From the NCBI GenBank assembly GCA_009380095.1, contig WHSL01000026.1, positions 1 to 40,954 of the forward strand: a stretch of 40,954 nt of DNA, read 5' to 3'. A program made the position numbers and the translations under genes. How positions within the stretch are numbered: position 1 is the first letter of the stretch; every line of letters starts with the position of its first letter. The notes under the pieces are model-generated. The model did no database searches, was not told where the DNA came from, and saw only the letters and a program-made list of their open reading frames with translations. Of the stretch, positions 23,551 to 31,764 are shown one piece after another. Source of the stretch: Streptosporangiales bacterium. GTDB lineage: Bacteria; Actinomycetota; Actinomycetes; Streptosporangiales; Streptosporangiaceae.

Positions 23551-23574
23551 CCGGTGCACGCGCGTGTGCACCGG
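23551..23574 (-). promoter_or_regulatory. Inverted repeat in the ogt leader, possible operator
   Basis: CCGGTGCAC (23551-23559) and GTGCACCGG (23566-23574) form a perfect 9-bp inverted repeat around GCGCGT. It ends 13 bp before the ogt start and abuts the ribosome-binding site. It may be an operator or a leader hairpin. No assigned regulator binds it. Confidence 0.4.
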
Positions 23575-23766
23575 AGATCGTGCCACAGCGAGGCGCCGGC
23601 GGGCCGATGCCGTACGGCGTGGCGCCGGATCGGCCGAGCGGGAGTCGGCGCCCACGGGGGTAACCCGACTCACACCCACCCTGAGAGGACGTCACCTCGG
23701 ATAACGGCAGCGACCGCCCCGCCCCGATGGCACCATGACACTGTGAACTTCGATCGCGGAGCTTCG

Positions 23767-25623
23767 ATGGCGCACGCCGCATTGGCCAGCGCCGCCGACG
23801 CGATCGTCGCTTTCGACGCCGAGTCGCGCGTCGTCGCGTGGAATCCGGCGGCCGAGCGGATGTTCGGCTGGAGCGCGGAGAGCGTGCTCGGCACGAGCCC
23901 GCGGATGATCCCCGAGGAGCTGGCGGCCGAGCACCACGCGGTGCTGGAGCGGGTGCGCACCGGCGGTCCGGTGTCGATCGCCACCCGCCGGCTGCGCAAC
24001 GACGGCAAGGCCATCGACGTGCGGGCCGACACCAGCGCGCTGCGATCCGAGTCCGCCGCGGCCGGCGGGTCCCCGGAGGAGGACGGCACCGACCCGGCCG
24101 GCTGGGTCACGGTCTTCCATCCGGTCGCGCGGGAGGAGGCGGCCCATCACCACATGGCCGAGCGGGCCCGCGTGGTGCGCCGGCTCAACGACGTCGTCGC
24201 CGACATCAACGCCGACCTCGACCTCCCCGCGGTGCTGGACCGCATCGCCGCCAGCCTCACCGAGCTCACCGGCGCCGACGCCGGCGGTTTCGTGCTGATC
24301 GAGGATGATCACCTCCGGCTGGTGAGCCTGACCGGGCTGCCCGAGTCGTTACGAGGCCGCGTGGCCGATCTGCCGTCCAGCCTGGTGGGAGAGCTGCTGC
24401 GCAGCCGCAAGACCGTGATGATGGCCTCCGGTGACACCCGGTCCTTCAGCGATCTGATCTGGTCCGAGCTGGACGGGCTGCACACGATCGCGCTCGGCGT
24501 CTCCAACGTGCAGGGCCGGCCGTACGGGGCCCTCTACGCGCTGTACAGCCAGCGTCAAGTCGGGCACATCGAGCTCGAGCTCATCGAGCTGCTGGCCGGG
24601 CAGGCCGGCGTGGCGCTGGCTAATGCCATGGCCTATCAGGAGGTCGTCCGGCAGCGGGTGCACGAGCGCGCGGTCATCGACGCCAGCTCCGACGGCATCG
24701 CCGTGCTGGACGCCCAGGGGCGGGTGCGCAAGTGGAACCCGGCGGCCACCGAGCTGACCGAGTTCACCGCGGCCGACGTGCTCGGCAAGCCGCCGCCGTT
24801 CCCGATCCCCGGCCCCGGCGCGCCGGTCACCCACCAGCTGGACAATGGGCGCTGGCTGGAGGTGCTGAGCGCCGAGATCGCGGAGACGGACGAGCGGGTG
24901 GTGGACTTCCGCGACGTCACCGCGGCCAAGGCGCTGGAGGAGGCGAAGGACCTCTTCCTCGCGACCGCGAGCCACGAGCTGCGCACCCCGATCACGGTGG
25001 TGCAGGGTTTCGCCAGCACGCTCGTGCAGCGCTGGGACAAGATCGACGAGCCGGGCCGCCGCGCCGCCGTACAGACCATCGCGGAGCGGGCCGGCGCGCT
25101 CGGCCGCCTGGTGGAGAACCTGCTGCTCGGCTCCCGGGCCGGGACGGGCGGGCTGACCGTCAACAACGGGCCGTTCGACCTCGGGAAGCTGCTGCGCGGC
25201 GTGACGCTGCCGTTCCAGACCTTCTCGGAGCTGCACACGCTGTTCGTGGACATCCCCGAGGACATGCCGCAGGCGTACGGCGACGTGGTGGCGACCGACA
25301 TCATCGTCGGCCAGCTGCTGGAGAACGCCTTCAAGTACTCCCCCGAGGGCGGCGTGATCACCGTGCGCGCGCAGGTGGAGGACGAGCAGGTCGCGCTGTT
25401 CGTGGAGGACGAGGGCATCGGCATCGCGCCGGGCGACCACGAGCGCATCTTCGAGCGGTTCGTGCAGGGCGAGGCGGGCGACCGGCGCCGGTTCGGCGGG
25501 ATCGGCCTCGGCCTCTACATCGTGCAGCGGCTCGCCGCGGCCCAGGGCGGCGCGGTCACCGCGCGATCCCGGGAACCTTCCGGAACGTGCATGCGGTTCG
25601 TGCTGCGGATCGCGCCCGCTTAG
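23767..25623 (+). CDS. Sensor histidine kinase (PAS-GAF-PAS-HisKA-HATPase), soluble
   Basis: A 618-residue cytosolic kinase without membrane segments. PAS 1 (about 5-120; AIVAFDAESRVVAWNPAAERMFG) is followed by a GAF domain (about 145-290), PAS 2 (about 305-385; DGIAVLDAQGRVRKWNPAA) and the transmitter. His403 in ASHELRTP is the phosphorylation site; the ATPase boxes are ENAFKYSPEGG, DEGIGIA, IFERFVQG and GGIGLGLYIV. No response regulator is adjacent, so it is an orphan. ATG 23767 has GCGGAG 6 nt upstream and is preferred to GTG 23743, which lacks a Shine-Dalgarno sequence. It contains a TTA Leu codon (24349). Confidence 0.9.
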   Translation: MAHAALASAADAIVAFDAESRVVAWNPAAERMFGWSAESVLGTSPRMIPEELAAEHHAVLERVRTGGPVSIATRRLRNDGKAIDVRADTSALRSESAAAGGSPEEDGTDPAGWVTVFHPVAREEAAHHHMAERARVVRRLNDVVADINADLDLPAVLDRIAASLTELTGADAGGFVLIEDDHLRLVSLTGLPESLRGRVADLPSSLVGELLRSRKTVMMASGDTRSFSDLIWSELDGLHTIALGVSNVQGRPYGALYALYSQRQVGHIELELIELLAGQAGVALANAMAYQEVVRQRVHERAVIDASSDGIAVLDAQGRVRKWNPAATELTEFTAADVLGKPPPFPIPGPGAPVTHQLDNGRWLEVLSAEIAETDERVVDFRDVTAAKALEEAKDLFLATASHELRTPITVVQGFASTLVQRWDKIDEPGRRAAVQTIAERAGALGRLVENLLLGSRAGTGGLTVNNGPFDLGKLLRGVTLPFQTFSELHTLFVDIPEDMPQAYGDVVATDIIVGQLLENAFKYSPEGGVITVRAQVEDEQVALFVEDEGIGIAPGDHERIFERFVQGEAGDRRRFGGIGLGLYIVQRLAAAQGGAVTARSREPSGTCMRFVLRIAPA

Positions 25624-25866
25624 CCGATTCACGCCGTTTTAGATCTTGGTGATCGCGGCGGTAAATCGTATCTCCACCGTCCGTTCGGCCTGGGTTAATA
25701 TTGCGCGAACGGCACCCGTACGCACGGCCCCGCCCCCGCACCCCCGGGAGGTCCCCGGTTCTCGGCGGAGCCGGCTCGACGGTGAGCGACCGGGTGCCAT
25801 TGGGGATTTGGTCCGCTCTGCCAAGGTGTCCGCAACCGTGGCGTGGCGCGTTGGGAAAGGCGTCCC
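25624..25866. other. Intergenic region before the small lipoprotein gene
   Basis: This 243-bp gap is AT-richer at its left end (TTTTAGATCTTGG, GGTTAATATTGCGCG) than the surrounding DNA and probably carries the promoter of the lipoprotein gene. I see no hairpin terminator for the kinase gene and no small open frame with plausible start signals. Confidence 0.4.
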
Positions 25867-26334
25867 ATGGTCCGGTCGACACTTCTGATGATGGTGGTCG
25901 CGGTCGCCGCGTGCGGCTGCGCCGCCGAGCGTCCCACGGCCGGCGGTACGACGATCACGCAGGCCGCGACGGAGTTGCAGAGCACGCTCGACGGCTCCGC
26001 CGACTCCATTGCGCCGCACGAAAAGCCGCGGTCCAAGCGGGAGCGCCGACCATGCGATTCCGACGATCTGAGTTCGTACGGTTACACATTGTTCGTGGAG
26101 ACGCGCGATCCTCGCTCGGCCGGTAAGTCGATCATTGAGTACTGGCGAAAACGCGGACTCGAAGTGACGTCCGTGAGCGACAGTTCGACCTATTCGGCGA
26201 GGGCCCGTACGAAACACATCGAACTAATTGTGAACGTGTTCAGCGGCGAGTCGAACGTGATGCTGCACGGATTCACCAATTGTTATCCCGGTGAGACACC
26301 ACCCGGCTGGGGATCCACTTCCGACACCCGCTGA
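25867..26334 (+). CDS. Small secreted lipoprotein of unknown function
   Basis: A 155-residue lipoprotein that I do not recognise. The signal peptide MVRSTLLMMVVAVAAC gives Cys16 as lipidation site. The mature part is polar, with a basic patch (HEKPRSKRERR), one Cys in RPCDSDD and one in FTNCYPGE that could form a disulfide, and an alpha/beta-looking core (YGYTLFVETRDP, SIIEYWRKRGLEV, HIELIVNVFSGES). That helix-strand pattern resembles small secreted actinobacterial proteins of the DUF-type paired with kinases, but I cannot name a family. The ATG has GGGAAAGG upstream. Codon use is less GC-biased than in neighbours. Confidence 0.7.
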   Translation: MVRSTLLMMVVAVAACGCAAERPTAGGTTITQAATELQSTLDGSADSIAPHEKPRSKRERRPCDSDDLSSYGYTLFVETRDPRSAGKSIIEYWRKRGLEVTSVSDSSTYSARARTKHIELIVNVFSGESNVMLHGFTNCYPGETPPGWGSTSDTR

Positions 26335-26494
26335 CCGCTCTCACCTGCGTCGTCGTACCACCGCTCGGCGTACGGGCGGCACCGCCCGCCGCGGCAGTGG
26401 CGCAAGTGACTCCGTGCCCGCGTTTCCCCTCTGATCGATCGGGGCATTTCGGTCAGTGACCAGCTCCGGTGGAGACGGAGGCGGAGCGGAGGAG

Positions 26495-26953
26495 GTGAGT
26501 GCGTCGAGCGCCGTGTTGTTGCCACACGCGCCAGCCAGCGTCGCCGTCGCACGTCAGCGCCTCTACAGCGATCTCGTCGCGTGGGGGGTCTTCGAACCGG
26601 TCGCCGATGACGCGGCACTGGTGGTCAGTGAGTTGATCAGTAACGCCCTGCGGCACGCCCGCCCGCTCCCGTCCGGCGAGATCGAGGTGACCTGGACCCT
26701 GGCCGACGGCGCCGTCGAGGTCGCGGTCCGCGACGGGGGCTCCTCCACCGAACCGCGGCTGTCCCGGCCCTCGCTCTCCTCGCTCGGCGGGCGCGGCCTC
26801 GGCATCGTGCAGCACCTCGCCAAGCGCTGGGGCGTCCGGTACGACAACGACGCCACCACGGTCTGGGCCGTGGTCGGCGTCCCCGAACACCAAGCCCACG
26901 ACAACCCCTCCACCAACGGCCTGGCCCACCCCACCAACGCCGAACTCCGTTGA
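26495..26953 (+). CDS. RsbW-like ATP-binding protein (anti-sigma factor / HATPase_c_2)
   Basis: A protein of 152 residues with a single GHKL ATPase domain, as in actinobacterial anti-sigma-factor kinases. The N box is DDAALVVSELISNALRHARP, the G1-like box VAVRDGGS and the G2 box LGGRGLGIVQHLAKRW. Such proteins bind sigma factors or phosphorylate anti-anti-sigma partners; many paralogues exist and no partner is encoded here. I chose the GTG at 26495, which has GGAG 8 nt upstream. A GTG at 26456 would add a low-complexity Ser/Gly/Glu stretch encoded by the purine-rich leader. It converges on the P450 gene (9-bp gap). Confidence 0.83.
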   Translation: MSASSAVLLPHAPASVAVARQRLYSDLVAWGVFEPVADDAALVVSELISNALRHARPLPSGEIEVTWTLADGAVEVAVRDGGSSTEPRLSRPSLSSLGGRGLGIVQHLAKRWGVRYDNDATTVWAVVGVPEHQAHDNPSTNGLAHPTNAELR

Positions 26954-26962
26954 CCTTCGGGG

Positions 26963-28315
26963 TCAGAGTTTGCGGATGGTCATGGGGACGGGGCCGCGGG
27001 GGCGGAGGGTGACCATGCCGCGGGCGGCGGGCCGTACGCCGGGGCGCAGCTCGGGGCGGAACTCCCGGGCCAGGGCGGCGAGCAGCAGCACCGCCTCCAG
27101 CCGGGCGAACGAGGCGCCCACGCACCCCCGCCGGCCGCCGCCGAACGGCAGGTACGCGTACCGGTGCCGGCCGGCGTCGCCGTCGAGGAACCGCTCCGGG
27201 GCGAAGCCCTCCGGGTTCGGCCAGAAGTCCGGGTGCCGGTGGATCAGGTACGGCGGGATCGCCACGATGCTGCCCTTGGGTACGGGCACCCCGGCCACCT
27301 CGTCGTCCGCCGTAGCGTCCCGCTCGATCGTCCAGGCGGGCGGGTAGAGCCGGATCGCCTCGGAGACCACCGCCGCCGTCCACGGCAGCCGGTCCAGGTC
27401 GGCCGCTGTGAGCTCGTCGCCGGTCAACGCCCTGGCCTCCGCGGCGAGCCGCTCCCATGCCCCCGGATTCTCCGACAGCAGCACGAACGCCCAGGTCAGC
27501 GCGAGTGACGTGGTCTCGTGCCCGGCCAGTACGAACGTCGCGACCTCATCCCTGAGCTCCTCGTCGCTCAGCCCGGCCCCGTCGGCATCGCGCGCGGTCA
27601 GCATCAGGTCGAGCAGGTCACGGGGGTTCTCCGGGTCGAGGTCCGCGCGGTGCGCCTCGATCAGCCGGTAGACCACGCCGTCGAGCCCGTCCACCGCCCG
27701 CCGTACCGGAGGAGCCACGCGGCGCAGCACGCCGACCGTGCGCGGTCCCCACAGCATGGGGACGAACGCCCCGGCCACGGCCGCGGACTGCAGCGTGCCG
27801 AGCGAGCCGGAGAGGCGTTCGGTGTCGGCGCCGAGCGGCACTCCGAACAGCGCGCGGCCCACCACGTCGAGGGTGAGCGTGGCCATCTCGCTCGCGATGT
27901 CCACCGAGGCGTCGGGGCCCAGCGCCCGCCAGCGTTCCGCCGTACGGCGCGCGCCCGCCCCGATGGCCGGCGCGAAGCCCGCGACGTGCCGCGCGGAGAA
28001 GACCGGCTGCACCATCCGCCGGTGCCGCTGCCAGGTCTCGCCCTCGCTCGTCACCAGGCCGGTCCGGAGGAAGGACGCGAGCGGCCGGTAGGTGAACGCC
28101 TTCACGTAGTTGTGCTGCCCGGAGACGAGCACCCGTTCCGCGTGCTCCGGCCTGGCGAACAGGAAGAACGATCGCCGCGGGGCGATCCCGATCTCCACCG
28201 TGTCGCCGTACGCGCGGGCGATCCGTCCGTAGGTCCGCAACGGGTCTCGGACCATGGCGCCCCACACGCGGGTCGCGGCCACGGGCCCGAGACGGACTAT
28301 GTGGTTTTTCGTCAT
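26963..28315 (-). CDS. Cytochrome P450
   Basis: A 450-residue soluble heme-thiolate monooxygenase. The I-helix motif is LAGHETTS, the K-helix ExxR is EAIR in [13 protein letters not shown], the meander has PERF, and the heme-binding loop [14 protein letters not shown] carries Cys398 as axial ligand. The length, PPAW after ExxR and GCVGxxFA resemble the CYP102/CYP4-like bacterial group more than the short CYP105 type. The substrate is unknown. ATG 28315 is preferred because the GTGAGG sequence 8 nt upstream fits a ribosome-binding site. It is divergent from arcA (79-bp gap). No ferredoxin gene is adjacent. Confidence 0.92.
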   Translation of the reverse strand: MTKNHIVRLGPVAATRVWGAMVRDPLRTYGRIARAYGDTVEIGIAPRRSFFLFARPEHAERVLVSGQHNYVKAFTYRPLASFLRTGLVTSEGETWQRHRRMVQPVFSARHVAGFAPAIGAGARRTAERWRALGPDASVDIASEMATLTLDVVGRALFGVPLGADTERLSGSLGTLQSAAVAGAFVPMLWGPRTVGVLRRVAPPVRRAVDGLDGVVYRLIEAHRADLDPENPRDLLDLMLTARDADGAGLSDEELRDEVATFVLAGHETTSLALTWAFVLLSENPGAWERLAAEARALTGDELTAADLDRLPWTAAVVSEAIRLYPPAWTIERDATADDEVAGVPVPKGSIVAIPPYLIHRHPDFWPNPEGFAPERFLDGDAGRHRYAYLPFGGGRRGCVGASFARLEAVLLLAALAREFRPELRPGVRPAARGMVTLRPRGPVPMTIRKL

Positions 28316-28394
28316 GCCTCCATCCTCACCCCGCGGTCCCGACACGCGCCAGGCACCCCCGTGGCGCCCGAACCGGGGACGTACGCTCGGACCT

Positions 28395-29630
28395 GTGAGC
28401 AACGCGCGCGTCGACTCCGAGGTTGGCCGGCTCCGTACGGTCCTGCTGCACCGGCCGGGTCCCGAGCTCAAGCGCATCACCCCGCGCAACAGCGACAAGC
28501 TGCTGTTCGACGGCATCCCGTGGGTGGGCAGGGCGCAGGAGGAGCACGACGCGTTCGCGCAAGCACTGCGGGACGCGGGCGTGCAGGTCTGCTACCTCAC
28601 CGAGCTGGTGCAGGACGTGCTGGAGTACGGTCCCGCCCGGCAGGAGGCCATCGACTCCGTGCTCGAGGACCCGCGGCTCGGCGACGAGCTGCGCATGTAC
28701 GTCGCCGCGCACCTCGACGATCTGGACCCGGAGAAGCTCACGCACACCCTGGTGGGCGGGCTCGCCCACGACGAGCTGCGGCCGGGCGGCCGCGGCCTCG
28801 TGCACCGGCTCATGTCGGCCTCCGACTTCATCATCGACCCGCTGCCCAATCTGCTGTTCACCCGGGACTCCAGCGCCTGGATCGGCGACCACGTCGCGGT
28901 GACCAGCCTGGCCATGCCCGCCCGGCGGCGGGAGACCGCGCTCACCGGCCTCATCTACCGGCACCACCCGCGGTTCGCCGGCGCGCCCGGCCTGTACGGC
29001 CCCGAGCTCGAGCACCTGGAGGGCGGCGACATCCTGCTGCTCGCGCCCGGCGTGATGGCGGTCGGCACCGGGGAGCGGACCACGCCGGCGGGGGTGGAGC
29101 GGCTGGCCCGGCGCGCTTTCCAGGCGGAGGTCGCGCACACCGTGCTCGCGGTGCCGATCGCGCAGCGGCGCGCCACCATGCACCTGGACACCGTGTGCAC
29201 GATGGTCGACGAGCAGACCGTGGTGATGTATCCGCCGCTGGCGTACTCGCTGGAGGCGTACACGGTGACGCGGAACCATCATGGCCTGCAGGTCTCGCAG
29301 GCCGCGCCGTTCCTGGAGGCCGCCGCGCGGGCGATGGACATCCCCCGGCTCAACGTGATCGACACCGGGCTCGACCCGGCCACCGCCGAGCGCGAGCAGT
29401 GGGACGACGGCAACAACACGCTGGCCGTGGCGCCGCGGCTCGCGGTCGCGTACGAGCGCAACGAGGAGACCAACGCCCGGCTGGAGAAGGCGGGCATCGA
29501 GGTGATCAGGATCGTGGGCAGCGAGCTGGGCAGTGGCCGCGGCGGGCCACGCTGCATGAGCTGCCCCCTCGACCGCGCACCCCTGGACGACGCCCCCACG
29601 ATGCCCTTGGACGGCGCCCTCACGGGGTGA
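28395..29630 (+). CDS. arcA: Arginine deiminase
   Basis: A 411-residue guanidino-group hydrolase that converts arginine to citrulline and ammonia. Family motifs are the N-terminal [37 protein letters not shown], the catalytic His in MHLDTVCTM, and the nucleophile Cys387 in RCMSCPL near the C-terminus. The C-terminus is extended by about 15 residues past the active-site Cys compared with typical enzymes. No arcB, arcC or arcD gene follows, so a full ADI pathway is not encoded here. The GTG start lacks a strong Shine-Dalgarno sequence. Its 3' end overlaps the convergent methyltransferase gene by 11 bp. Confidence 0.92.
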   Translation: MSNARVDSEVGRLRTVLLHRPGPELKRITPRNSDKLLFDGIPWVGRAQEEHDAFAQALRDAGVQVCYLTELVQDVLEYGPARQEAIDSVLEDPRLGDELRMYVAAHLDDLDPEKLTHTLVGGLAHDELRPGGRGLVHRLMSASDFIIDPLPNLLFTRDSSAWIGDHVAVTSLAMPARRRETALTGLIYRHHPRFAGAPGLYGPELEHLEGGDILLLAPGVMAVGTGERTTPAGVERLARRAFQAEVAHTVLAVPIAQRRATMHLDTVCTMVDEQTVVMYPPLAYSLEAYTVTRNHHGLQVSQAAPFLEAAARAMDIPRLNVIDTGLDPATAEREQWDDGNNTLAVAPRLAVAYERNEETNARLEKAGIEVIRIVGSELGSGRGGPRCMSCPLDRAPLDDAPTMPLDGALTG

Positions 29631-30237
29631 GGGTGGCGAAGTACCGGCCCGCGGCGGACCAGCGTTCCCGGACGGCGAGGCCGGCGTCGGCGACGAGCGC
29701 GGGCACGTCGTCCACGCCCACGCGGGCCCAGGCGAACCACGGGCCGGCTCCGGCGGGGCCGCGCAGGCGTACCCGATCGGTACGGGACGGCGCGCCCGGC
29801 GGGCGGAGTTCGACGAGTGCCCGGCCGTCCGGCCCGAGCGGCTCCGCCACCCGGCGCAGCAGTCCGGCCGGGTCGCCGCCGATGCCGATGTTGCCGTCGG
29901 CCAGCAGCAGCCGGCGCCAGCGGCCGGTCCCCGGCACCCGGCCGAACACGTCGCGGTACAGCGCGAGCCCACCCGCGCGCCGGGTGAGCCGGACCGCATG
30001 CGGGGTGATGTCGATGCCGAGCGCGGGCACGCCCCGTTCACCCAGCGCCAGCACCAGCCGGCCTGGCCCGGAGCCGACATCGAGGGTGGGCCCGGCGCAC
30101 CTGTCGAGCAGCGCCTCGTCGCCGGCGATGGGCCGCAGCCACCGCTGAGCGTCCAGCGGGACCCGCGCACCCGAGTCGTACTCCACCTCGATCGACACGT
30201 CCCCCGCCAGCGCCCGCTCGTACGCCTCGCCGATCAC
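29620..30237 (-). CDS. Class I SAM-dependent methyltransferase
   Basis: A 205-residue methyltransferase with the SAM-binding motif [16 protein letters not shown] near residue 52, an acidic residue ending strand 2 ([10 protein letters not shown]), and LLLADGNIG as the motif II/III region. The substrate is unknown. It is the last gene of the minus-strand set GT2 - DUF2064 - methyltransferase. The gap to the DUF2064 gene is 67 bp and contains three 15-bp tandem repeats. The start is GTG 30237, with a poor ribosome-binding site, so the exact N-terminus is uncertain. Confidence 0.82.
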   Translation of the reverse strand: MIGEAYERALAGDVSIEVEYDSGARVPLDAQRWLRPIAGDEALLDRCAGPTLDVGSGPGRLVLALGERGVPALGIDITPHAVRLTRRAGGLALYRDVFGRVPGTGRWRRLLLADGNIGIGGDPAGLLRRVAEPLGPDGRALVELRPPGAPSRTDRVRLRGPAGAGPWFAWARVGVDDVPALVADAGLAVRERWSAAGRYFATLTP

Positions 30238-30243
30238 GCCACC

Positions 30244-30288
30244 CCGGCCACAACGCCTCCGGCCACAACGCCTCCGGCCGCGGCGCCT
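30244..30288. repeat. Three 15-bp tandem repeats upstream of the methyltransferase gene
   Basis: CCGGCCACAACGCCT occurs at 30244-30258 and 30259-30273, and a variant (CCGGCCGCGGCGCCT) at 30274-30288. They occupy most of the gap between the DUF2064 and methyltransferase genes. Confidence 0.8.
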
Positions 30289-30304
30289 CGGTGCTGGTGG
30301 GCGG

Positions 30305-31006
30305 TCACCATGTGGCGAACTCCGGTTCCACGTGGGGGCGGAGCGTGGCGAGGCGGGCCGCGAACGCCCCCTTGGGTGCCAGCGCGGCTACCGCGTCGGC
30401 GTCCGCGGCTGTGTCGACGTCGCGCAGAACGGGCAGGTCGAGCACGCGCAGTCCGGCGCGGACGAATCGGGCCCGCTGCGCCGCGCCGGTCTCCGGGACC
30501 GACATCGGCACGCCTTCCACGAGCGTGGCGTCCGGGCGGCGCAGTCCGAGGAGCCAGAAGCCGCCGTCGGCCGCGGGACCGTACGCGGCGCCGGCCCGGC
30601 CGCCGCTCAGCGCCCGCCCGGCTCGCGCGAGCAGATCCGGCGTGACCTGCGGAGTGTCCATGCCGATCAGGACGATTGGCGCGGCGCACCGCGCGTACGC
30701 GTCCGCCAGCGCGGCCGCGATCCGCCGGTCCAGCCCCTCCCCGCGCTGGCCGATCACCGCGATGTCGCCTGGCAGCAGGGTGGGCGACGTCGGCCCGGGG
30801 TCCAGGACCAGCGTGCGCGCGGCGGCGGGCGTCGCGGCCACCGCCCGCAGCGTGTCCTCCAGTGCCGCCTCGGCGAGCATCGCGGCCTGCGCGGGTGTGT
30901 ACGGCGGGCAGAGCCGCGTCTTCACCCGCCCCGCCACCGGCGCCTTGGCGATCACCACCAGGTGCGCACCACGCACCGGCACGGGGTCTGCCCCGGCCGC
31001 GCTCAT
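30305..31006 (-). CDS. DUF2064 (TIGR04282-like) glycosyltransferase/nucleotidyltransferase-fold protein
   Basis: A 233-residue soluble protein of the DUF2064 family, with a GT-A/nucleotidyltransferase-like fold. Markers are HLVVIAKAPVAGRVKTRL at the N-terminus, the QRGEGLDRRIAAALADAY segment, IVLIGMDTPQVTPDLL (D-T-P metal/nucleotide region) and YGPAADGGFWLLGLR. The family (related to CofC and MobA folds) is annotated in some genomes as arsenosugar or rSAM-associated transferase 1, and pairs with a GT2 protein as here. The ATG start overlaps the GT2 stop as ATGA, so the two are translationally coupled. Confidence 0.85.
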   Translation of the reverse strand: MSAAGADPVPVRGAHLVVIAKAPVAGRVKTRLCPPYTPAQAAMLAEAALEDTLRAVAATPAAARTLVLDPGPTSPTLLPGDIAVIGQRGEGLDRRIAAALADAYARCAAPIVLIGMDTPQVTPDLLARAGRALSGGRAGAAYGPAADGGFWLLGLRRPDATLVEGVPMSVPETGAAQRARFVRAGLRVLDLPVLRDVDTAADADAVAALAPKGAFAARLATLRPHVEPEFATW

Positions 31007-31671
31007 GCCGCCAGCACCCGTCGCATGTCCCGCACCGCGCGGAGCGTGCCCCGTACCGTCCCGGTCACCTTGGACCGCCCGCGCCGCGGCAGGTAGCCCA
31101 CGTCCACCTCGCCGATACGCCACCCCGCCGCGGCCGCCTTGAGCACGGTCTCCAGCGGATACCCGAAACGCCGGTCGGCGAGCCCGAGCCGGAGCATCGC
31201 GTCCCGCCGGAACACCCGGACCGGCCCCAGGTCGTGCAGCGCCGCCCGGTTCCCGAGCCGCGCGGTACGGCGCCGCAGCTCGGCGGCGAGCAGCGCGTTG
31301 GCCGCCCGGGCGTGCGCCGGCCAGGCGCCCCGGCCCCGCGCGCGGCGCCGGCCCAGTACGAGATCCAGCTCCCCCGCGAGGACCGGCGCCGCCACGGCGG
31401 GCAGCTCGCGCGGGTCGAGCGAGGCGTCGGCGTCCATCACGCACACGACCGCGGCGCTCGCGGCCGTCAGCCCGGCGTGGCAGGCGGCCCCGTACCCACG
31501 CGGCGCGGCCGGGACCACGACCGCGCCGAGCCCGGCGGCGATCTCCGGAGAGCCGTCCGCCGAGCCGTTGTCGGCGACGATCGGGCGGAACCCGGCCGGC
31601 ATCCGGCCGAGCACCCAGGGCAGCGCCTCCACCTCGTCGAGGCAGGGCAGGATCACATCGATCTCCTCCAC
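31003..31671 (-). CDS. Glycosyltransferase family 2 protein
   Basis: A 222-residue GT-A glycosyltransferase. It has DVILPCLDEVEALPWVLG at the N-terminus, VADNGSADGS for nucleotide binding, the VCVMDADAS metal-binding Asp motif and a C-terminal GYPLETVLKAAAAGWRIGEV acceptor region typical of polyprenyl-phosphate sugar synthases. No transmembrane segment is present. The GTG at 31671 keeps the first strand; the GTG at 31656 has GGAGGAG 6 nt upstream and would remove five residues. Likely it loads a sugar onto a polyprenyl phosphate for the membrane protein encoded divergently next door (inference). Confidence 0.87.
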   Translation of the reverse strand: MEEIDVILPCLDEVEALPWVLGRMPAGFRPIVADNGSADGSPEIAAGLGAVVVPAAPRGYGAACHAGLTAASAAVVCVMDADASLDPRELPAVAAPVLAGELDLVLGRRRARGRGAWPAHARAANALLAAELRRRTARLGNRAALHDLGPVRVFRRDAMLRLGLADRRFGYPLETVLKAAAAGWRIGEVDVGYLPRRGRSKVTGTVRGTLRAVRDMRRVLAA

Positions 31672-31764
31672 GCTCCGGACCGTAGCCACGGGACCGGGAC
31701 GGCAACCCTTACGTACCGATGACGGAACCGGCCCGAGCATGATCACCTGGCCTAGGTTCGAGGA

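Noticed and set aside
28326-30170. 614-codon minus-strand open frame across arcA
   Set aside because: arcA has all catalytic motifs on the + strand and the methyltransferase occupies a different minus frame; this frame is a shadow.
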